A stretch of DNA of 64,000 nucleotides from Erythrobacter sp. Alg231-14 (lineage in GTDB: Bacteria; Pseudomonadota; Alphaproteobacteria; Sphingomonadales; Sphingomonadaceae), in contig NZ_LT702999.1 of NCBI RefSeq assembly GCF_900149685.1, positions 930,001-994,000 of the forward strand, given 5' to 3'. Of the stretch, positions 7,725 through 19,900 are shown piece by piece; the first letter of the stretch is position 1; every line of letters starts with the position of its first letter. Made by a program: the position numbers and the translations under genes. Under the pieces are notes generated by a model that worked only from the letters and a program-made list of their open reading frames with translations, ran no database searches and was not told the origin of the DNA.

Positions 7725-9404
7725 ATGAATTGTGATTCTGAATTTTCGCGCGGGCGTTCTGTCCCATATCTGCGCCGGATCTGGGCAGCATGGGTGATGG
7801 CCTCCCTCGCTATCGTGGCTGCAGCAAATTCGGTGCCGGCGTTTGCGGATGCCGGGGATATCGATGCCGCTGCGCGCGGCGTTGTGCGGGTCGTTCTAAT
7901 CGACAGCAGCGGGGAAGATGTCACCCCTGTCACGCATGGCAGCGGATTTGCGGTCACCCCTACAATGATCGTCACCAACGCGCATGTTATTCGCGAAGCG
8001 TTGTTGGATGACACATTACGGATCGGCATCGTGCCAAGCGAAGGCGAAGCTGGCACATTCGCCACTCCTGTCGCCGTTAGTCCGCGTAACGACTTGGCAT
8101 TGCTGCAGTTTTCTGGAGGCACATTGCGCCTCCCCCCTCTGACAATAGCGGGCGGCGTTTCCGGGGATATGGGAGAGGTGTCAGCCGTCGGCTATCCGAT
8201 GAATGTTGACTTGGCTCAGGGTCTGGAAATTCGGGATATCTTCCGCGCTCAGCCACCGGTGAAAAGCCGCGGATTCCTCTCGGGAGAACGACCCAGCCGC
8301 CAATTCGATACGATCCTGCACACCGCCCCGATTGCGCGCGGCAATTCCGGCGGACCGTTGTTGGACGGGTGTGGCCGGGTCTTGGGCGTCAATTCATTCG
8401 GTGCGGATTCGGATGGGTCGGATGCAGAATTCTACTTTGCGGTGTCGCTGCGCGAGTTGCTGCCCTTCCTCCGTGACAATTCGGTTGAGCCGTCGGTGAA
8501 CGCGTTGCCCTGCACTTCAATCGAAGAATTAAACGCTGCCGAACGCGCGCGTTTCGACGCGCAAAGAGCGGAAGCGCGCGAAAGGCTCGAAGCCAGAGAG
8601 CTGGAGCGCCGTGAAGCCCGCGACGCCGCACGCAACAGAGCGCAGTTTGAGGTTTTTGAAGCCCGTGAAAACGCCATTGCATTGGCCATGGTGCTGCTTT
8701 TGGTGGCGATTGGTTCTAGCTATGCTGCAGCGCAACTGCGCAAAAACATTGCCGACACGAAAAGCCAGACACGCGCCATTATCGCGGCGGGAATTGCGGG
8801 CGCTGCGATAATTGGCACGGTGTTCGTGTGGGTCACGCGGCCCGGGTTCGAGGACGTTGATGATCGGGTCGCTGTCATTCTAGGCGAAGCGCCACAGGGC
8901 GATGGCGACGGAGTGGATGGTGATCCAACTGGCGGATCAAGCGAAGGGACATTGATTTGCACTCTCGTCCCCGAACGCAGCCGCATCACCGGCGCACGCA
9001 CCGACGATGTCGAATTCGCATGGGCCGCCGACGGTTGCGTTAATGAGCGCACGCAATACGGCATGGTCGGGGGCGACTGGACCCGTGTTTTGGTTTCTGA
9101 AGACGAGGCGGCGGTGTCGATCAACACATATGACCCTGAAAGCCGCACTTTCCGCACGGATCGATACCTACTGGGTCGGGCCGAAATGGAACAAGCGCGC
9201 GCGGCGCGGGGCGAATACGATCCTCCAGCTTGCGGGGTGACCGATGCACAAATGACATTGGGCGAACAACAAAGCGCGCTTATCGCTTTGTTGCCCGATC
9301 GTCCGAACGAACGGCTGGTCTATTCGTGCAACAGCAAGCGCGCAGGCGGCGTAAGCGGCGCATTGGGGGCGGCGTTTGATGAGGAATTTGGAGACGGCGG
9401 TTAG
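7725..9404 (+). CDS. Membrane-anchored HtrA/trypsin-like serine protease with an unknown C-terminal domain
   Basis: With this ATG the protein has 559 residues; an in-frame ATG 29 codons earlier is possible, but this start places the signal segment (WVMASLAIVAAANSVPAFADA) near the N-terminus. The S1C-type protease domain follows, with the catalytic triad visible as His87 (TNAHVI), Asp123 (RNDLALL) and Ser208 (RGNSGGPLL). No PDZ domain is seen. After it come a highly charged Arg/Glu/Ala coiled coil (about residues 265-310), two membrane helices (about 316-335 and 350-370), an acidic linker and a roughly 150-residue domain with four Cys. It probably works in periplasmic protein quality control or regulated proteolysis. 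Confidence 0.85.
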   Translation: MNCDSEFSRGRSVPYLRRIWAAWVMASLAIVAAANSVPAFADAGDIDAAARGVVRVVLIDSSGEDVTPVTHGSGFAVTPTMIVTNAHVIREALLDDTLRIGIVPSEGEAGTFATPVAVSPRNDLALLQFSGGTLRLPPLTIAGGVSGDMGEVSAVGYPMNVDLAQGLEIRDIFRAQPPVKSRGFLSGERPSRQFDTILHTAPIARGNSGGPLLDGCGRVLGVNSFGADSDGSDAEFYFAVSLRELLPFLRDNSVEPSVNALPCTSIEELNAAERARFDAQRAEARERLEARELERREARDAARNRAQFEVFEARENAIALAMVLLLVAIGSSYAAAQLRKNIADTKSQTRAIIAAGIAGAAIIGTVFVWVTRPGFEDVDDRVAVILGEAPQGDGDGVDGDPTGGSSEGTLICTLVPERSRITGARTDDVEFAWAADGCVNERTQYGMVGGDWTRVLVSEDEAAVSINTYDPESRTFRTDRYLLGRAEMEQARAARGEYDPPACGVTDAQMTLGEQQSALIALLPDRPNERLVYSCNSKRAGGVSGALGAAFDEEFGDGG

Positions 9405-9612
9405 GCCGTGTTCTGATTGATCAAAGCCGCGTGAGGCCAATCCGGTTTGGCCAAGTCAGAGGCTTTAAGACCGAGATTCAGTTCAGAAGAACATCTTATG
9501 AGCGTCTATCGTTCTGGTATTCGCGAAGTGATTGAGTTGGGCAGCGACGCCGCAATCCAGAGGTTGGCTCGACCCGCCCCCGGAATGCTGCGTTTGCCTT
9601 ATACGATGGCTG

Positions 9613-10440
9613 TTAAGCAGCCAACGCCTCACCCGATAGAGTGATCCGGTGCATTTCGCGGCGATGGCCCGCATAATCGTTCATGGCGTTGTGCCAGCTG
9701 GTCCGGTTATCCCAGATCGCAACAGTGCCCGGCTTCCATTGAAGACGGCATTGGTTGTCCTCGGTCAGCGCAGCGTTACACAATTCCGTGAGCAAAGGCA
9801 GGCTTTCGTCGCGTGTTTGACCAACAAAATTGATCGTGAAGGCTGTGTTTACATAGAGCAGCTTGCGACCCGTTTGCGGGTGACGGATCACCACAGGATG
9901 CACCGCACCGGTTTTTAGATCTTGCCCGCGCAAATGTTCGCCCATGTCGGTTTGAGCATAAAGGCCGCCTTCTTTGTAAACATGGTCGGCCGTATGAAAC
10001 GCCTCCAAATTCTCAATCTTGGCCTTGAGATCGTCGGACAGCGCATCATAAGCGGCGCCCATATGCGCCCACATTGTATCGCCGCCGGTTGGTGGCAATT
10101 CGCGCGCAACCAACACCGAACCCATCGCAGGGATTTGGTCATAGGAATGATCAGTGTGCCATGCGCCACCAATATTGGTGTTTTGAGTGGGCTCTTTCTT
10201 GACGACCGAAATTTCGTCGTAATCGCCTTGCTGCGGGAAGTAATTGTTGATGTCCATCCCGCCCCAACGCTTGCCAAAGGCAATATGGTTTTCAGGGGTG
10301 AATTCCTGATCGCGGAAAACCGCGACGCCATGTTCATAGATTGCGCGGCGGATGTCATCCATCTGCGCGTCGGTGCAATCCGCCAAAGAAACGCCGGAAA
10401 TTTCGACGCCGCATTTTGGGGCCATTGGTGTGAGTTGCAT
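9613..10440 (-). CDS. TauD/TfdA family Fe(II)/2-oxoglutarate-dependent dioxygenase
   Basis: The 275-aa protein shows the family's metal site: His and Asp in AWHTDHSYDQ and the distal His plus the 2-oxoglutarate-binding Arg in the C-terminal stretch WHNAMNDYAGHRREMHRI. Members hydroxylate sulfonates such as taurine, aryloxyalkanoates or other small acids; the actual substrate cannot be inferred. The start was moved seven codons inside the longest frame because GGGAGAAG stands correctly before this ATG. A perfect palindrome of operator type is 19 bases upstream. No transport or regulator gene is adjacent. Confidence 0.88.
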   Translation of the reverse strand: MQLTPMAPKCGVEISGVSLADCTDAQMDDIRRAIYEHGVAVFRDQEFTPENHIAFGKRWGGMDINNYFPQQGDYDEISVVKKEPTQNTNIGGAWHTDHSYDQIPAMGSVLVARELPPTGGDTMWAHMGAAYDALSDDLKAKIENLEAFHTADHVYKEGGLYAQTDMGEHLRGQDLKTGAVHPVVIRHPQTGRKLLYVNTAFTINFVGQTRDESLPLLTELCNAALTEDNQCRLQWKPGTVAIWDNRTSWHNAMNDYAGHRREMHRITLSGEALAA

Positions 10441-10458
10441 GTGTCTTCTCCCATTACA

Positions 10459-10478
10459 CACTTACCTATTGGTAAGTG
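10459..10478. promoter_or_regulatory. Perfect palindrome, probable TetR-type operator
   Basis: Two perfect 8-base arms, CACTTACC and GGTAAGTG, flank the four bases TATT just upstream of the dioxygenase start. Size and symmetry are those of TetR-family operators. The ATP synthase operon starts about 225 bases on the other side, so the dioxygenase is the likelier target. No regulator gene is nearby. Confidence 0.6.
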
Positions 10479-10702
10479 ACATGGTATCTTTCTGTTGATT
10501 TTGCAAGTGTCGCGTCAACACCCCCGCCCACTCCCCTCAAAGACTATTGCACGACAAATCACATGAACCGCGCGCACTCCGCTTGCGTAATCGGGAATCA
10601 ATTGCTAGGCGCGCGCCAGCTTTTGGATCGGTGCCCCTCACGCATCATACGCCGATAAGCTGCATCGTCATTCTTCACTCTGACATCAGAGGATTTCAAC
10701 GC

Positions 10703-11257
10703 GTGGAAATTTCCGCCGGTATTCAGTCCAGCCTGGCAGGGCGTTACGCTTCGGCCCTTTTCGAATTGGCCAGCGAGGGCGGCAGTGTGTCCGCTGTCGA
10801 ATCAGATCTTGAAACGTTGGGCGCCGCGCTCAACGAGTCGGATGATTTGCGCGCCGCGACCACCAACCCTCAGCTTTCGCGAGAGGAACAAGGTCAGGCT
10901 GTCGACGCCATCGCCAAGCATTTAAAGGTGAGCAACCTCACCACCAATTTCCTCGGCGTTCTTGCTGGCAATCGCCGGTTGTCCAAATTGCCCGATATGA
11001 TTGGTGCTTTCAAATCGATCGCAGCGGCGCAACGCGGCGAAGTTACCGCCACCGTCACCAGCGCGCATCCGCTGAGCGACGATCAGGTCGCCACTCTCAA
11101 GAACAAATTGACCGCCCGTGAAGGCCGCACCGTCATGCTAACCGCTGACGTGGATCCTGATCTTTTGGGTGGACTTGTCGTTACCATTGGATCGCAGCGC
11201 ATTGATGCCTCGATCCGCACCCGCCTCAACTCACTATCACAGGCCATGAAGGCCTAA
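10703..11257 (+). CDS. atpH: F1 ATP synthase subunit delta
   Basis: The 184-aa protein is the OSCP/delta subunit, which links the F1 head to the peripheral stalk. It shows the N-terminal [15 protein letters not shown] helix and the conserved C-terminal block [21 protein letters not shown] chose the GTG start, since AGAGGA lies eight bases before it and the family begins exactly here; the longer frame upstream is not conserved. First gene of atpHAGDC; the F0 genes are not in the window, as usual in alphaproteobacteria. Confidence 0.93.
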   Translation: MEISAGIQSSLAGRYASALFELASEGGSVSAVESDLETLGAALNESDDLRAATTNPQLSREEQGQAVDAIAKHLKVSNLTTNFLGVLAGNRRLSKLPDMIGAFKSIAAAQRGEVTATVTSAHPLSDDQVATLKNKLTAREGRTVMLTADVDPDLLGGLVVTIGSQRIDASIRTRLNSLSQAMKA

Positions 11258-11281
11258 GCCAAACAAGCCACAAAGGCTTAA

Positions 11282-12823
<1,542 letters not shown>

Positions 12824-12853
12824 AAGCAGTTTGCATAAAGGAAAGTAAGGCCC

Positions 12854-13723
12854 ATGCCTTCACTTAAGGAACTCAAAGGTCGGATCAACTCGGTCAAATC
12901 GACCCAGAAGATCACCAAGGCCAAACAGATGGTTGCCGCGGCGAAGCTTCGTCGTGCGCAAGCAGCTGCCGAAGCCGGTCGCCCTTATGCCGTTCGTCTG
13001 GGCGCCGTCATGGCGTCGCTCGCGGGCAAAGTGTCGGGTGACAGCGCACCAAAGCTGCTTGCCGGTACTGGATCGGATCAACGCCACCTTTTGGTCGTGG
13101 TCAACACGGATAAAGGGCTTTGCGGTGGTTTGAATTCAAACCTTGTCAAAGCGGCCAAGTTGAAAGCACAGGAATTGCTCGCCGCGGGCAAATCGGTGGA
13201 ATTCTACCTTGTCGGCAAAAAAGGTCGTGCACCTCTTAAGCGTGAATTTGAAAGCATGATCGGCGGCGGTTTCGACACAACTGTCGTAAAAACCCCCGGT
13301 TTTGAAGAAGCAGACGCAATCTCAGCAGAGCTCATCGCCATGTTCGATGAAGGCAAGTTTGATATTGCGCATCTGATCTTCCCGACATTCAAATCCGCGC
13401 TTGCTCAAGATCCAACCGTAAACCAGTTGATCCCGGTCCCCGCTCCTGCGGCAACCGAAGACAGCGGCGCGGTGGTTGAATACGAGCCCGGCGAGGAAGA
13501 AATCCTCGAGGAACTGCTTCCACGCTATGTGAAAACGCAAATCTTCGGCGCTCTGTTGGAGCGTGAGGCATCTGAACACGGCGCGTCGATGACCGCCATG
13601 GACAACGCGACCCGGAACGCCGGTGAGCTAATCAAAGACCTCAACATCGAATACAACCGCCGCCGTCAGGCAGCGATCACCACCGAACTCATCGAAATTA
13701 TTGCTGGCGCAGAAGCGCTGTAA
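12854..13723 (+). CDS. atpG: F1 ATP synthase subunit gamma
   Basis: The 289-aa protein is the central rotor shaft of F1. It has the N-terminal helix [24 protein letters not shown] and the conserved C-terminal helix [19 protein letters not shown], the two coiled-coil helices that enter the alpha-beta hexamer. The DKGLCGGLN motif in the middle is typical. It sits between atpA and atpD with gaps of 30 and 21 bases. Confidence 0.97.
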   Translation: MPSLKELKGRINSVKSTQKITKAKQMVAAAKLRRAQAAAEAGRPYAVRLGAVMASLAGKVSGDSAPKLLAGTGSDQRHLLVVVNTDKGLCGGLNSNLVKAAKLKAQELLAAGKSVEFYLVGKKGRAPLKREFESMIGGGFDTTVVKTPGFEEADAISAELIAMFDEGKFDIAHLIFPTFKSALAQDPTVNQLIPVPAPAATEDSGAVVEYEPGEEEILEELLPRYVKTQIFGALLEREASEHGASMTAMDNATRNAGELIKDLNIEYNRRRQAAITTELIEIIAGAEAL

Positions 13724-15199
<1,476 letters not shown>

Positions 15200-15219
15200 G
15201 CGCGCATTAGGAAAAGCAA

Positions 15220-15477
15220 ATGCCACTTCACTTTGAACTCGTAACCCCAGCCAAACAGGTCCGCAGCGAAGACGTCCACATGGTCGTTGTGCCCGGATCC
15301 GAAGGCGAATTCGGTGTATTGGAAGGCCACGCGCCATTCATGAGTACCATTCGTGACGGCGCGGTTCAGGTCTATAAGACCGAAGGCGCAGCGCCAGAGA
15401 TGATCGAAGTGCGCGGCGGCTTTGCCGAAGTGGGCGAAAACGGCCTGACGGTTCTTGCAGAACACGTCGAAGCGTAA
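15220..15477 (+). CDS. atpC: F1 ATP synthase subunit epsilon, short form
   Basis: At 85 residues this subunit contains only the N-terminal beta-sandwich ([58 protein letters not shown]). The C-terminal two-helix domain that inhibits ATP hydrolysis in E. coli (about 139 residues) is absent; the gene stops right after the sandwich and the terminator follows 23 bases later, so this is not a local frameshift. Last gene of the operon. Confidence 0.93.
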   Translation: MPLHFELVTPAKQVRSEDVHMVVVPGSEGEFGVLEGHAPFMSTIRDGAVQVYKTEGAAPEMIEVRGGFAEVGENGLTVLAEHVEA

Positions 15478-15500
15478 ATTTCGAATCTTCGTAACATTCA

Positions 15501-15529
15501 AAAGGGCGGCCCCATGGGTCGCCCTTTTT
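15501..15529 (+). terminator. Rho-independent terminator after atpC
   Basis: The stem AAAGGGCG / CGCCCTTT with a CCCATGGG-containing loop is followed by a T run (CCCTTTTTG). It lies 23 bases after the atpC stop and just before the stop of the convergent Rrf2 gene, so it may serve both directions. Confidence 0.85.
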
Positions 15530-15544
15530 GTTTGAAGGTCAACT

Positions 15545-16033
15545 TCACCCCACCCGTTCACGCACCCATGTGGCAATGTGTAACATATGGTCGGGCGACG
15601 CGTTCAACGCGACTTCTTGCATAATCGACGCCACACTTCGCGCCGCCAATGCATCGCGAAAAACGGTTTCCGCATCGGCAAAGGCGGCCGCAATCTCGCA
15701 TGGCCGTTTGCAATCCTTACGCCGCAATCCACACGGGCCATTTTGCCGGATTTCGGTGCAGCGAAAGGCGGGCATTGGCCCTTCAATCGCCGTCACGATA
15801 TCGAGCAAAGTGATGGCATCGACCGGCCGTGCCAATCGATATCCACCGCCTTTACCCCGAACCGATTGCACAATTCCGGCGCGGCGCAGCAATTGCATTT
15901 GTTTCGACAGATAGGCCGACGGCACTTCGAAAAACTCCGCCAACGCCTCTGCGCTCAACCCTTCCCCTTCGCCCAATAGGGCAAGCATGGTGCAAATATG
16001 CGCGGTCCACTCGACGCCTTTTCCCAGTTGCAC
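15545..16033 (-). CDS. Rrf2-family transcriptional regulator with three-Cys cluster
   Basis: The 162-aa protein has the Rrf2 winged helix at the N-terminus (SAEALAEFFEVPSAYLSKQMQLLRRAGIVQSVRGKGGGYRLARP) and a Cys-rich loop with CTE, GPCGLR, DCKRPC, where Rrf2 proteins such as NsrR, IscR and RirA bind an FeS cluster. It probably senses nitric oxide, iron or redox state; which one cannot be read from the sequence. It is transcribed away from a membrane protein gene. Between the two starts lie two back-to-back palindromes that are probably its operators. Confidence 0.88.
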   Translation of the reverse strand: MQLGKGVEWTAHICTMLALLGEGEGLSAEALAEFFEVPSAYLSKQMQLLRRAGIVQSVRGKGGGYRLARPVDAITLLDIVTAIEGPMPAFRCTEIRQNGPCGLRRKDCKRPCEIAAAFADAETVFRDALAARSVASIMQEVALNASPDHMLHIATWVRERVG

Positions 16034-16049
16034 GCTTGACTCCTTAATC

Positions 16050-16079
16050 GGATATATTTTATCCGGATATAAATTATCC
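16050..16079. promoter_or_regulatory. Tandem pair of Rrf2-type operators
   Basis: Two adjoining 15-base sites, each GGATA-N5-TATCC, occupy 16050-16064 and 16065-16079. They are embedded in a larger inverted repeat with perfect 12-base arms (CTTAATCGGATA at 16043-16054 and TATCCGATTAAG at 16075-16086). The pair sits exactly between the divergent Rrf2 regulator and the membrane protein, so it should control both. Confidence 0.75.
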
Positions 16080-16096
16080 GATTAAGGGAAGTTGCC

Positions 16097-16711
16097 ATGA
16101 CAAAAGCCGCAAAACAAGCGCATCGACGTTTGGCATATTTTATCGGTCTGTTTCTGGTCGTGCATTTTTCCGCCCACATCGCAGCCCCGTTCGGACTGAC
16201 GGCACAGGACACCGCGATGCAAGCCGGCCGCGCGCTTTATCAATTGTGGGTGTTCGAAGGGCTCTTGGTGATGGCCCTCGTTGTTCAAATCGCCCTTGGC
16301 GTGGCTTTGCTGCGCGGCATTGGACGGCGCAAACGCAAAGACATATGGCACAAAATTCAATTCATCAGCGCCGCATACATGGCGATGTTCATTGTTCTGC
16401 ACACGTCTGCGGCACTCACAACGCGGCTCTATGTCGGCCTCGACACGAATTTCTATTGGGCGGCGGCAACTGTCATTCTTAGCCCCCTGAAATATGGCTT
16501 TGCTCCATACTACCTCTTGGCGGTGACCGCTTTGTTCAGCCACGTCGTGGCGGCGCTGCATTTTCGGGCCCCACGGCGATGGCATGGCCCTGCGCTGGCA
16601 TTTGGGCCGATCGTCGGCGTGATTGTTGTAATGGCCTATGCTGGAGCGTTCTACGACATCACCCTGCCCCAGCCATACATCGACAATCTCGCCGCATTTC
16701 CAGGCAGATAG
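16097..16711 (+). CDS. Integral membrane protein, possible b-type cytochrome, Rrf2-controlled
   Basis: The 204-aa protein has about five membrane helices. Several His lie in or at the ends of helices (VVHFSAHIA, DIWHKIQF, IVLHTSAA, FSHVVAALHFR), a pattern like the heme-anchoring membrane subunits of succinate dehydrogenase/fumarate reductase, but no quinone-site or family motif is certain. It starts 11 bases after the operator pair and lies divergent from the Rrf2 gene, so it is likely the regulator's main target. A role in nitric oxide or redox defence is only a guess. Confidence 0.75.
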   Translation: MTKAAKQAHRRLAYFIGLFLVVHFSAHIAAPFGLTAQDTAMQAGRALYQLWVFEGLLVMALVVQIALGVALLRGIGRRKRKDIWHKIQFISAAYMAMFIVLHTSAALTTRLYVGLDTNFYWAAATVILSPLKYGFAPYYLLAVTALFSHVVAALHFRAPRRWHGPALAFGPIVGVIVVMAYAGAFYDITLPQPYIDNLAAFPGR

Positions 16712-16858
16712 CGACGAGGTTCACTGCACACGCCCGCCGCACCATGCTTTCCTCCGCCGCCGGTTTCACCGCAAAGCACGACCCGCCGCCGCGCAAATAG
16801 AACTTTGGTCGAAGAGCGATTGCGCATACGCATGTCGGAGAAGATAAGGAGCGGGCCC

Positions 16859-17572
16859 ATGAGCGAATTGAAAGTGTACCACCTTCCCGGCGCGTGGGGC
16901 CTGGCAACGGTCAGCCCGTTCTGTTTGAAACTGGACAGTTTTTTGAAGATGGCTGGGATCGACCATCAATCGATCACCGCCTCCACCCCCTTTCCCGGAC
17001 CGAAGAAAAAGGCCCCTTGGATTGAATATCAGGGGCGAACCATCGGCGATTCAACCCTCATCATCGATTTCCTGAAAGAGGAATTCGACGCGGATCCGGA
17101 CGCGCATCTAACGGACCAACAACGCGCCACGGCAATCGCCATTCAGCGGCTGGTCGAAGAGAACCTTTATTGGGTGATGGTCTATGATCGTTGGTGCCGC
17201 GATGAAAACTGGCCGATTTTGAAAGGGACTGTTCTGGGTTCGATCCCCGCCCCTGTTCGAATGTTCATCGCGCCAGTCGCCCGGCGCAGCGTTAAGAAGC
17301 AATTGGCCGGTCACGGCATGGGCCTTCATTCCGCTCAAGAGCTTAACGCGATTGCCGCAAAGGATATCGGGGCATTGGCCGGCTTACTGGGCGATGGCCC
17401 TTGGTTCTTTGGCGACCGGATCAGCGGCGCGGATGCGACCGTGTATTCATTGTTAGCCAATATCGCCTTTGTTGCCTTTGAAAGCCCGATGAAAGCGATG
17501 ATCAATGGCCACCCCAACTTGGTCGCATGGCTTGGCCGCTTTAAAGACGAAAACTACCCAGAAGATAATTGA
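16859..17572 (+). CDS. GST-like protein of the metaxin/FAXC type
   Basis: The 237-aa protein has a thioredoxin-like N-terminus (KVYHLPGAWGLATVSPFCLKL...), the block KAPWIEYQGRTIGDSTLIIDFL and a C-terminal helical domain ending in DRISGADATVYSLL and HPNLVAWLGRF. This order is that of the metaxin/failed-axon-connections branch of GST-like proteins, which often lack ordinary conjugating activity. The ATG was preferred to one 18 codons upstream because AAGGAG lies eight bases before it. Confidence 0.85.
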   Translation: MSELKVYHLPGAWGLATVSPFCLKLDSFLKMAGIDHQSITASTPFPGPKKKAPWIEYQGRTIGDSTLIIDFLKEEFDADPDAHLTDQQRATAIAIQRLVEENLYWVMVYDRWCRDENWPILKGTVLGSIPAPVRMFIAPVARRSVKKQLAGHGMGLHSAQELNAIAAKDIGALAGLLGDGPWFFGDRISGADATVYSLLANIAFVAFESPMKAMINGHPNLVAWLGRFKDENYPEDN

Positions 17573-17651
17573 ACGAGGGGACCAATCCTCTCTTCACATT
17601 CCCAATCATCCCGGTCACACTCTCCTCCATTGCCCCCAAAGGAGAGGACAT

Positions 17652-19820
17652 TTGAAACTTGTCTCAACACTCGCAATTTCTGCCGCATTGGCTGCCGCTA
17701 TGACGGTCGTTGCAGGAACGCCCGCATCCGCCGATGGTCATGCCGAAACTCCGGCACAGGCACCCATCCCCGGCCCCGAACAAGATCCATATATCTGGCT
17801 AGAAGAAGCCCGCAGTGATGAATCTTTGGCATGGGTCGAAGCGGAAAACACCCGCACTTTAGGCGTGTTGGAGGCCGACCCGCGATTTGAAACGCTGAAG
17901 GCCGAAGCGCTTGCCATTTACGACAGCGAAGATCGCATTCCATATGTCAGCTTTCGCCCCGATGGCCTCTACAATTTCTGGCAAGACAAGGACAATCCAA
18001 AGGGATTGGTTCGGCGCACAACGTTGGAAAGCTATCAAACCGACGCCCCGGAATGGGAAACGGTTTTGGATGTTGATGCTCTGGCAGAAGCGGACGGCAT
18101 GGAATGGGTCTACAAAGGATCATCCTGCCTACCGCCTGCGATGAACCGTTGCATGATCGCCCTTTCGGATGGCGGTGAGGATGCCACCATCCTGCGCGAA
18201 TTTGACACCGCCACCGGACAATTCATCGAAGGCGGGTTTGAATTATCCGAAAAAAGCCAAGGCGGCGTCAGTTGGGTCGACAAAGACACGTTGCTGGTCG
18301 GCCGCGACTTTGGCGAAGGGACGCTTACAGAAAGCGAATATCCATTCACCACGCGCGTATGGAAACGTGGGACCGATATTGCCGATGCGCCGGAATTGTT
18401 CCGAGGATCGCCGACCGATGTCTCCGCTGGTGCGTATTTGCTGCGCGACAGCGATGATGTGATCCACGCGCGGATCGGATATCGCGGCATTTCGTTTCAT
18501 GAACGCGAATTTTCGGTCGAAGTGGACGGCGAATGGGTGGTTCTTGACCTTCCCAAGAAGGCTGGACCGTATGGCATCGTTGATGGGCATCTTCTGTTTT
18601 CGACCGATGTTGATTGGGAGGTTGATGGCCAAACCTTCCCCGCCGACAGTTTGATCGCTGTAGACTTAGAAGAATGGAAGGCCGACCCCAACGGCGCGGC
18701 CAAAACATTGGTCTGGGCTCCCCAAGACCGCCAAACCAAACGCGGCGGCGCCATCACAGCCAATGCTTTGTTTGTTGTAATGCTCGACAATGTCATCGGC
18801 AAAGTCCTTCGCTTCAACTTCGAAGACAATGCAGAAGGCGGCGCATGGGTCAGCAGCGAGGTTGATCTGCCTGACAATGCAACAGTCGGCATCGCGGCAT
18901 CATCCGATGAAAGCGATCAAATTATGTACACGGTCACCGGCTTTTTGGAGCCGACGACCCTGTATTATGCCGATGGATCGGGCGCGCCAACGGTCCTTAA
19001 AACATCGCCGACACGGTTTGATGCCAGCGGGTTGGAGGTTGAACAGCACGAAGCGATCAGTGCGGATGGCACGGCAATCCCATATTTCATTGTAAAGCCC
19101 GAGGGGGCGCAATTGACCGGCAACACACCAACATTGTTGTACGGCTATGGCGGGTTTAAAAGCGCGCTGTTGCCCTCTTATCTCGCGACGACAGGCAAGA
19201 TGTGGTTGGAACGCGGCGGCGCCTATGTTCTGGCCAACCTGCGCGGCGGCGGTGAATTTGGGCCGAGCTGGCATCAAAGCGCCATTAGAGAGAACAAGCA
19301 GCGGACATGGGATGACTTTATCGCGGTTGCCGAAGATCTAACCGAACGTGGATACACATCACCGCAAAACCTCGGCGTTCAGGGCGGCTCACAAGGCGGT
19401 TTGTTGGTTGGCACCGCCATCACCCAACGACCGGAATTGTTCAACGCCGCCATCGTTCAGGTGCCGTTGTTCGATATGGTCCGTTATCACCTCATTGGTC
19501 GCGGCGCGTCATGGATCGGGGAATATGGCGATCCACGCATTCCGGAACAACGCGCATGGATCGATGGATATTCTCCCTATCAAATGATCGAGGAAGGCGT
19601 GGATTACCCTACGCCGTTCCTATGGGCATCAACCGCCGATGATCGGACCCATCCGGCCCACGGACGCAAAGGGGCGGCGAAGTTCAAAGAACAAGGCCAC
19701 GATTACTACTATTTCGAAGACACCGTAGGTGGCCATTCCGGCGGGGTGGACAACGAACAGCGAGCAAAGATTCAGGCGTTGCAATATGTCTATCTTATGC
19801 AGCAATTGATGGACGAATGA
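17652..19820 (+). CDS. Secreted prolyl oligopeptidase (S9A family)
   Basis: The 722-aa protein starts at a TTG preceded by GGAGAGG, which gives a normal signal peptide (MKLVSTLAISAALAAAMTVV... ASA). The N-terminal beta-propeller spans roughly residues 60-430. The alpha/beta-hydrolase domain has YGYGGF, GGEFGPSWH, the nucleophile Ser580 (GGSQGG), an acid in ADDRTHP (about residue 663) and His695 (GGHSGG). It would cleave short peptides after proline in the periplasm. Typical size for the family. A single gene with its own terminator. Confidence 0.92.
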   Translation: MKLVSTLAISAALAAAMTVVAGTPASADGHAETPAQAPIPGPEQDPYIWLEEARSDESLAWVEAENTRTLGVLEADPRFETLKAEALAIYDSEDRIPYVSFRPDGLYNFWQDKDNPKGLVRRTTLESYQTDAPEWETVLDVDALAEADGMEWVYKGSSCLPPAMNRCMIALSDGGEDATILREFDTATGQFIEGGFELSEKSQGGVSWVDKDTLLVGRDFGEGTLTESEYPFTTRVWKRGTDIADAPELFRGSPTDVSAGAYLLRDSDDVIHARIGYRGISFHEREFSVEVDGEWVVLDLPKKAGPYGIVDGHLLFSTDVDWEVDGQTFPADSLIAVDLEEWKADPNGAAKTLVWAPQDRQTKRGGAITANALFVVMLDNVIGKVLRFNFEDNAEGGAWVSSEVDLPDNATVGIAASSDESDQIMYTVTGFLEPTTLYYADGSGAPTVLKTSPTRFDASGLEVEQHEAISADGTAIPYFIVKPEGAQLTGNTPTLLYGYGGFKSALLPSYLATTGKMWLERGGAYVLANLRGGGEFGPSWHQSAIRENKQRTWDDFIAVAEDLTERGYTSPQNLGVQGGSQGGLLVGTAITQRPELFNAAIVQVPLFDMVRYHLIGRGASWIGEYGDPRIPEQRAWIDGYSPYQMIEEGVDYPTPFLWASTADDRTHPAHGRKGAAKFKEQGHDYYYFEDTVGGHSGGVDNEQRAKIQALQYVYLMQQLMDE

Positions 19821-19870
19821 TCCAACCAAGCGCGGGTGCAATACCTGCGCTGCATCCGATCTAAGACACG

Positions 19871-19900
19871 AAAGGCGGCCGTTTATCGGTCGCCTTTTTT
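19871..19900 (+). terminator. Rho-independent terminator
   Basis: AAAGGCGGCCG pairs with CGGTCGCCTTT around a short TTTAT loop and is followed by TTT. It lies 50 bases after the prolyl oligopeptidase stop. Confidence 0.8.

Noticed and set aside
9447..9644. A 65-aa open frame between the protease and the dioxygenase
   Set aside because: No similarity, weak ribosome site and overlap with the end of the convergent dioxygenase gene.
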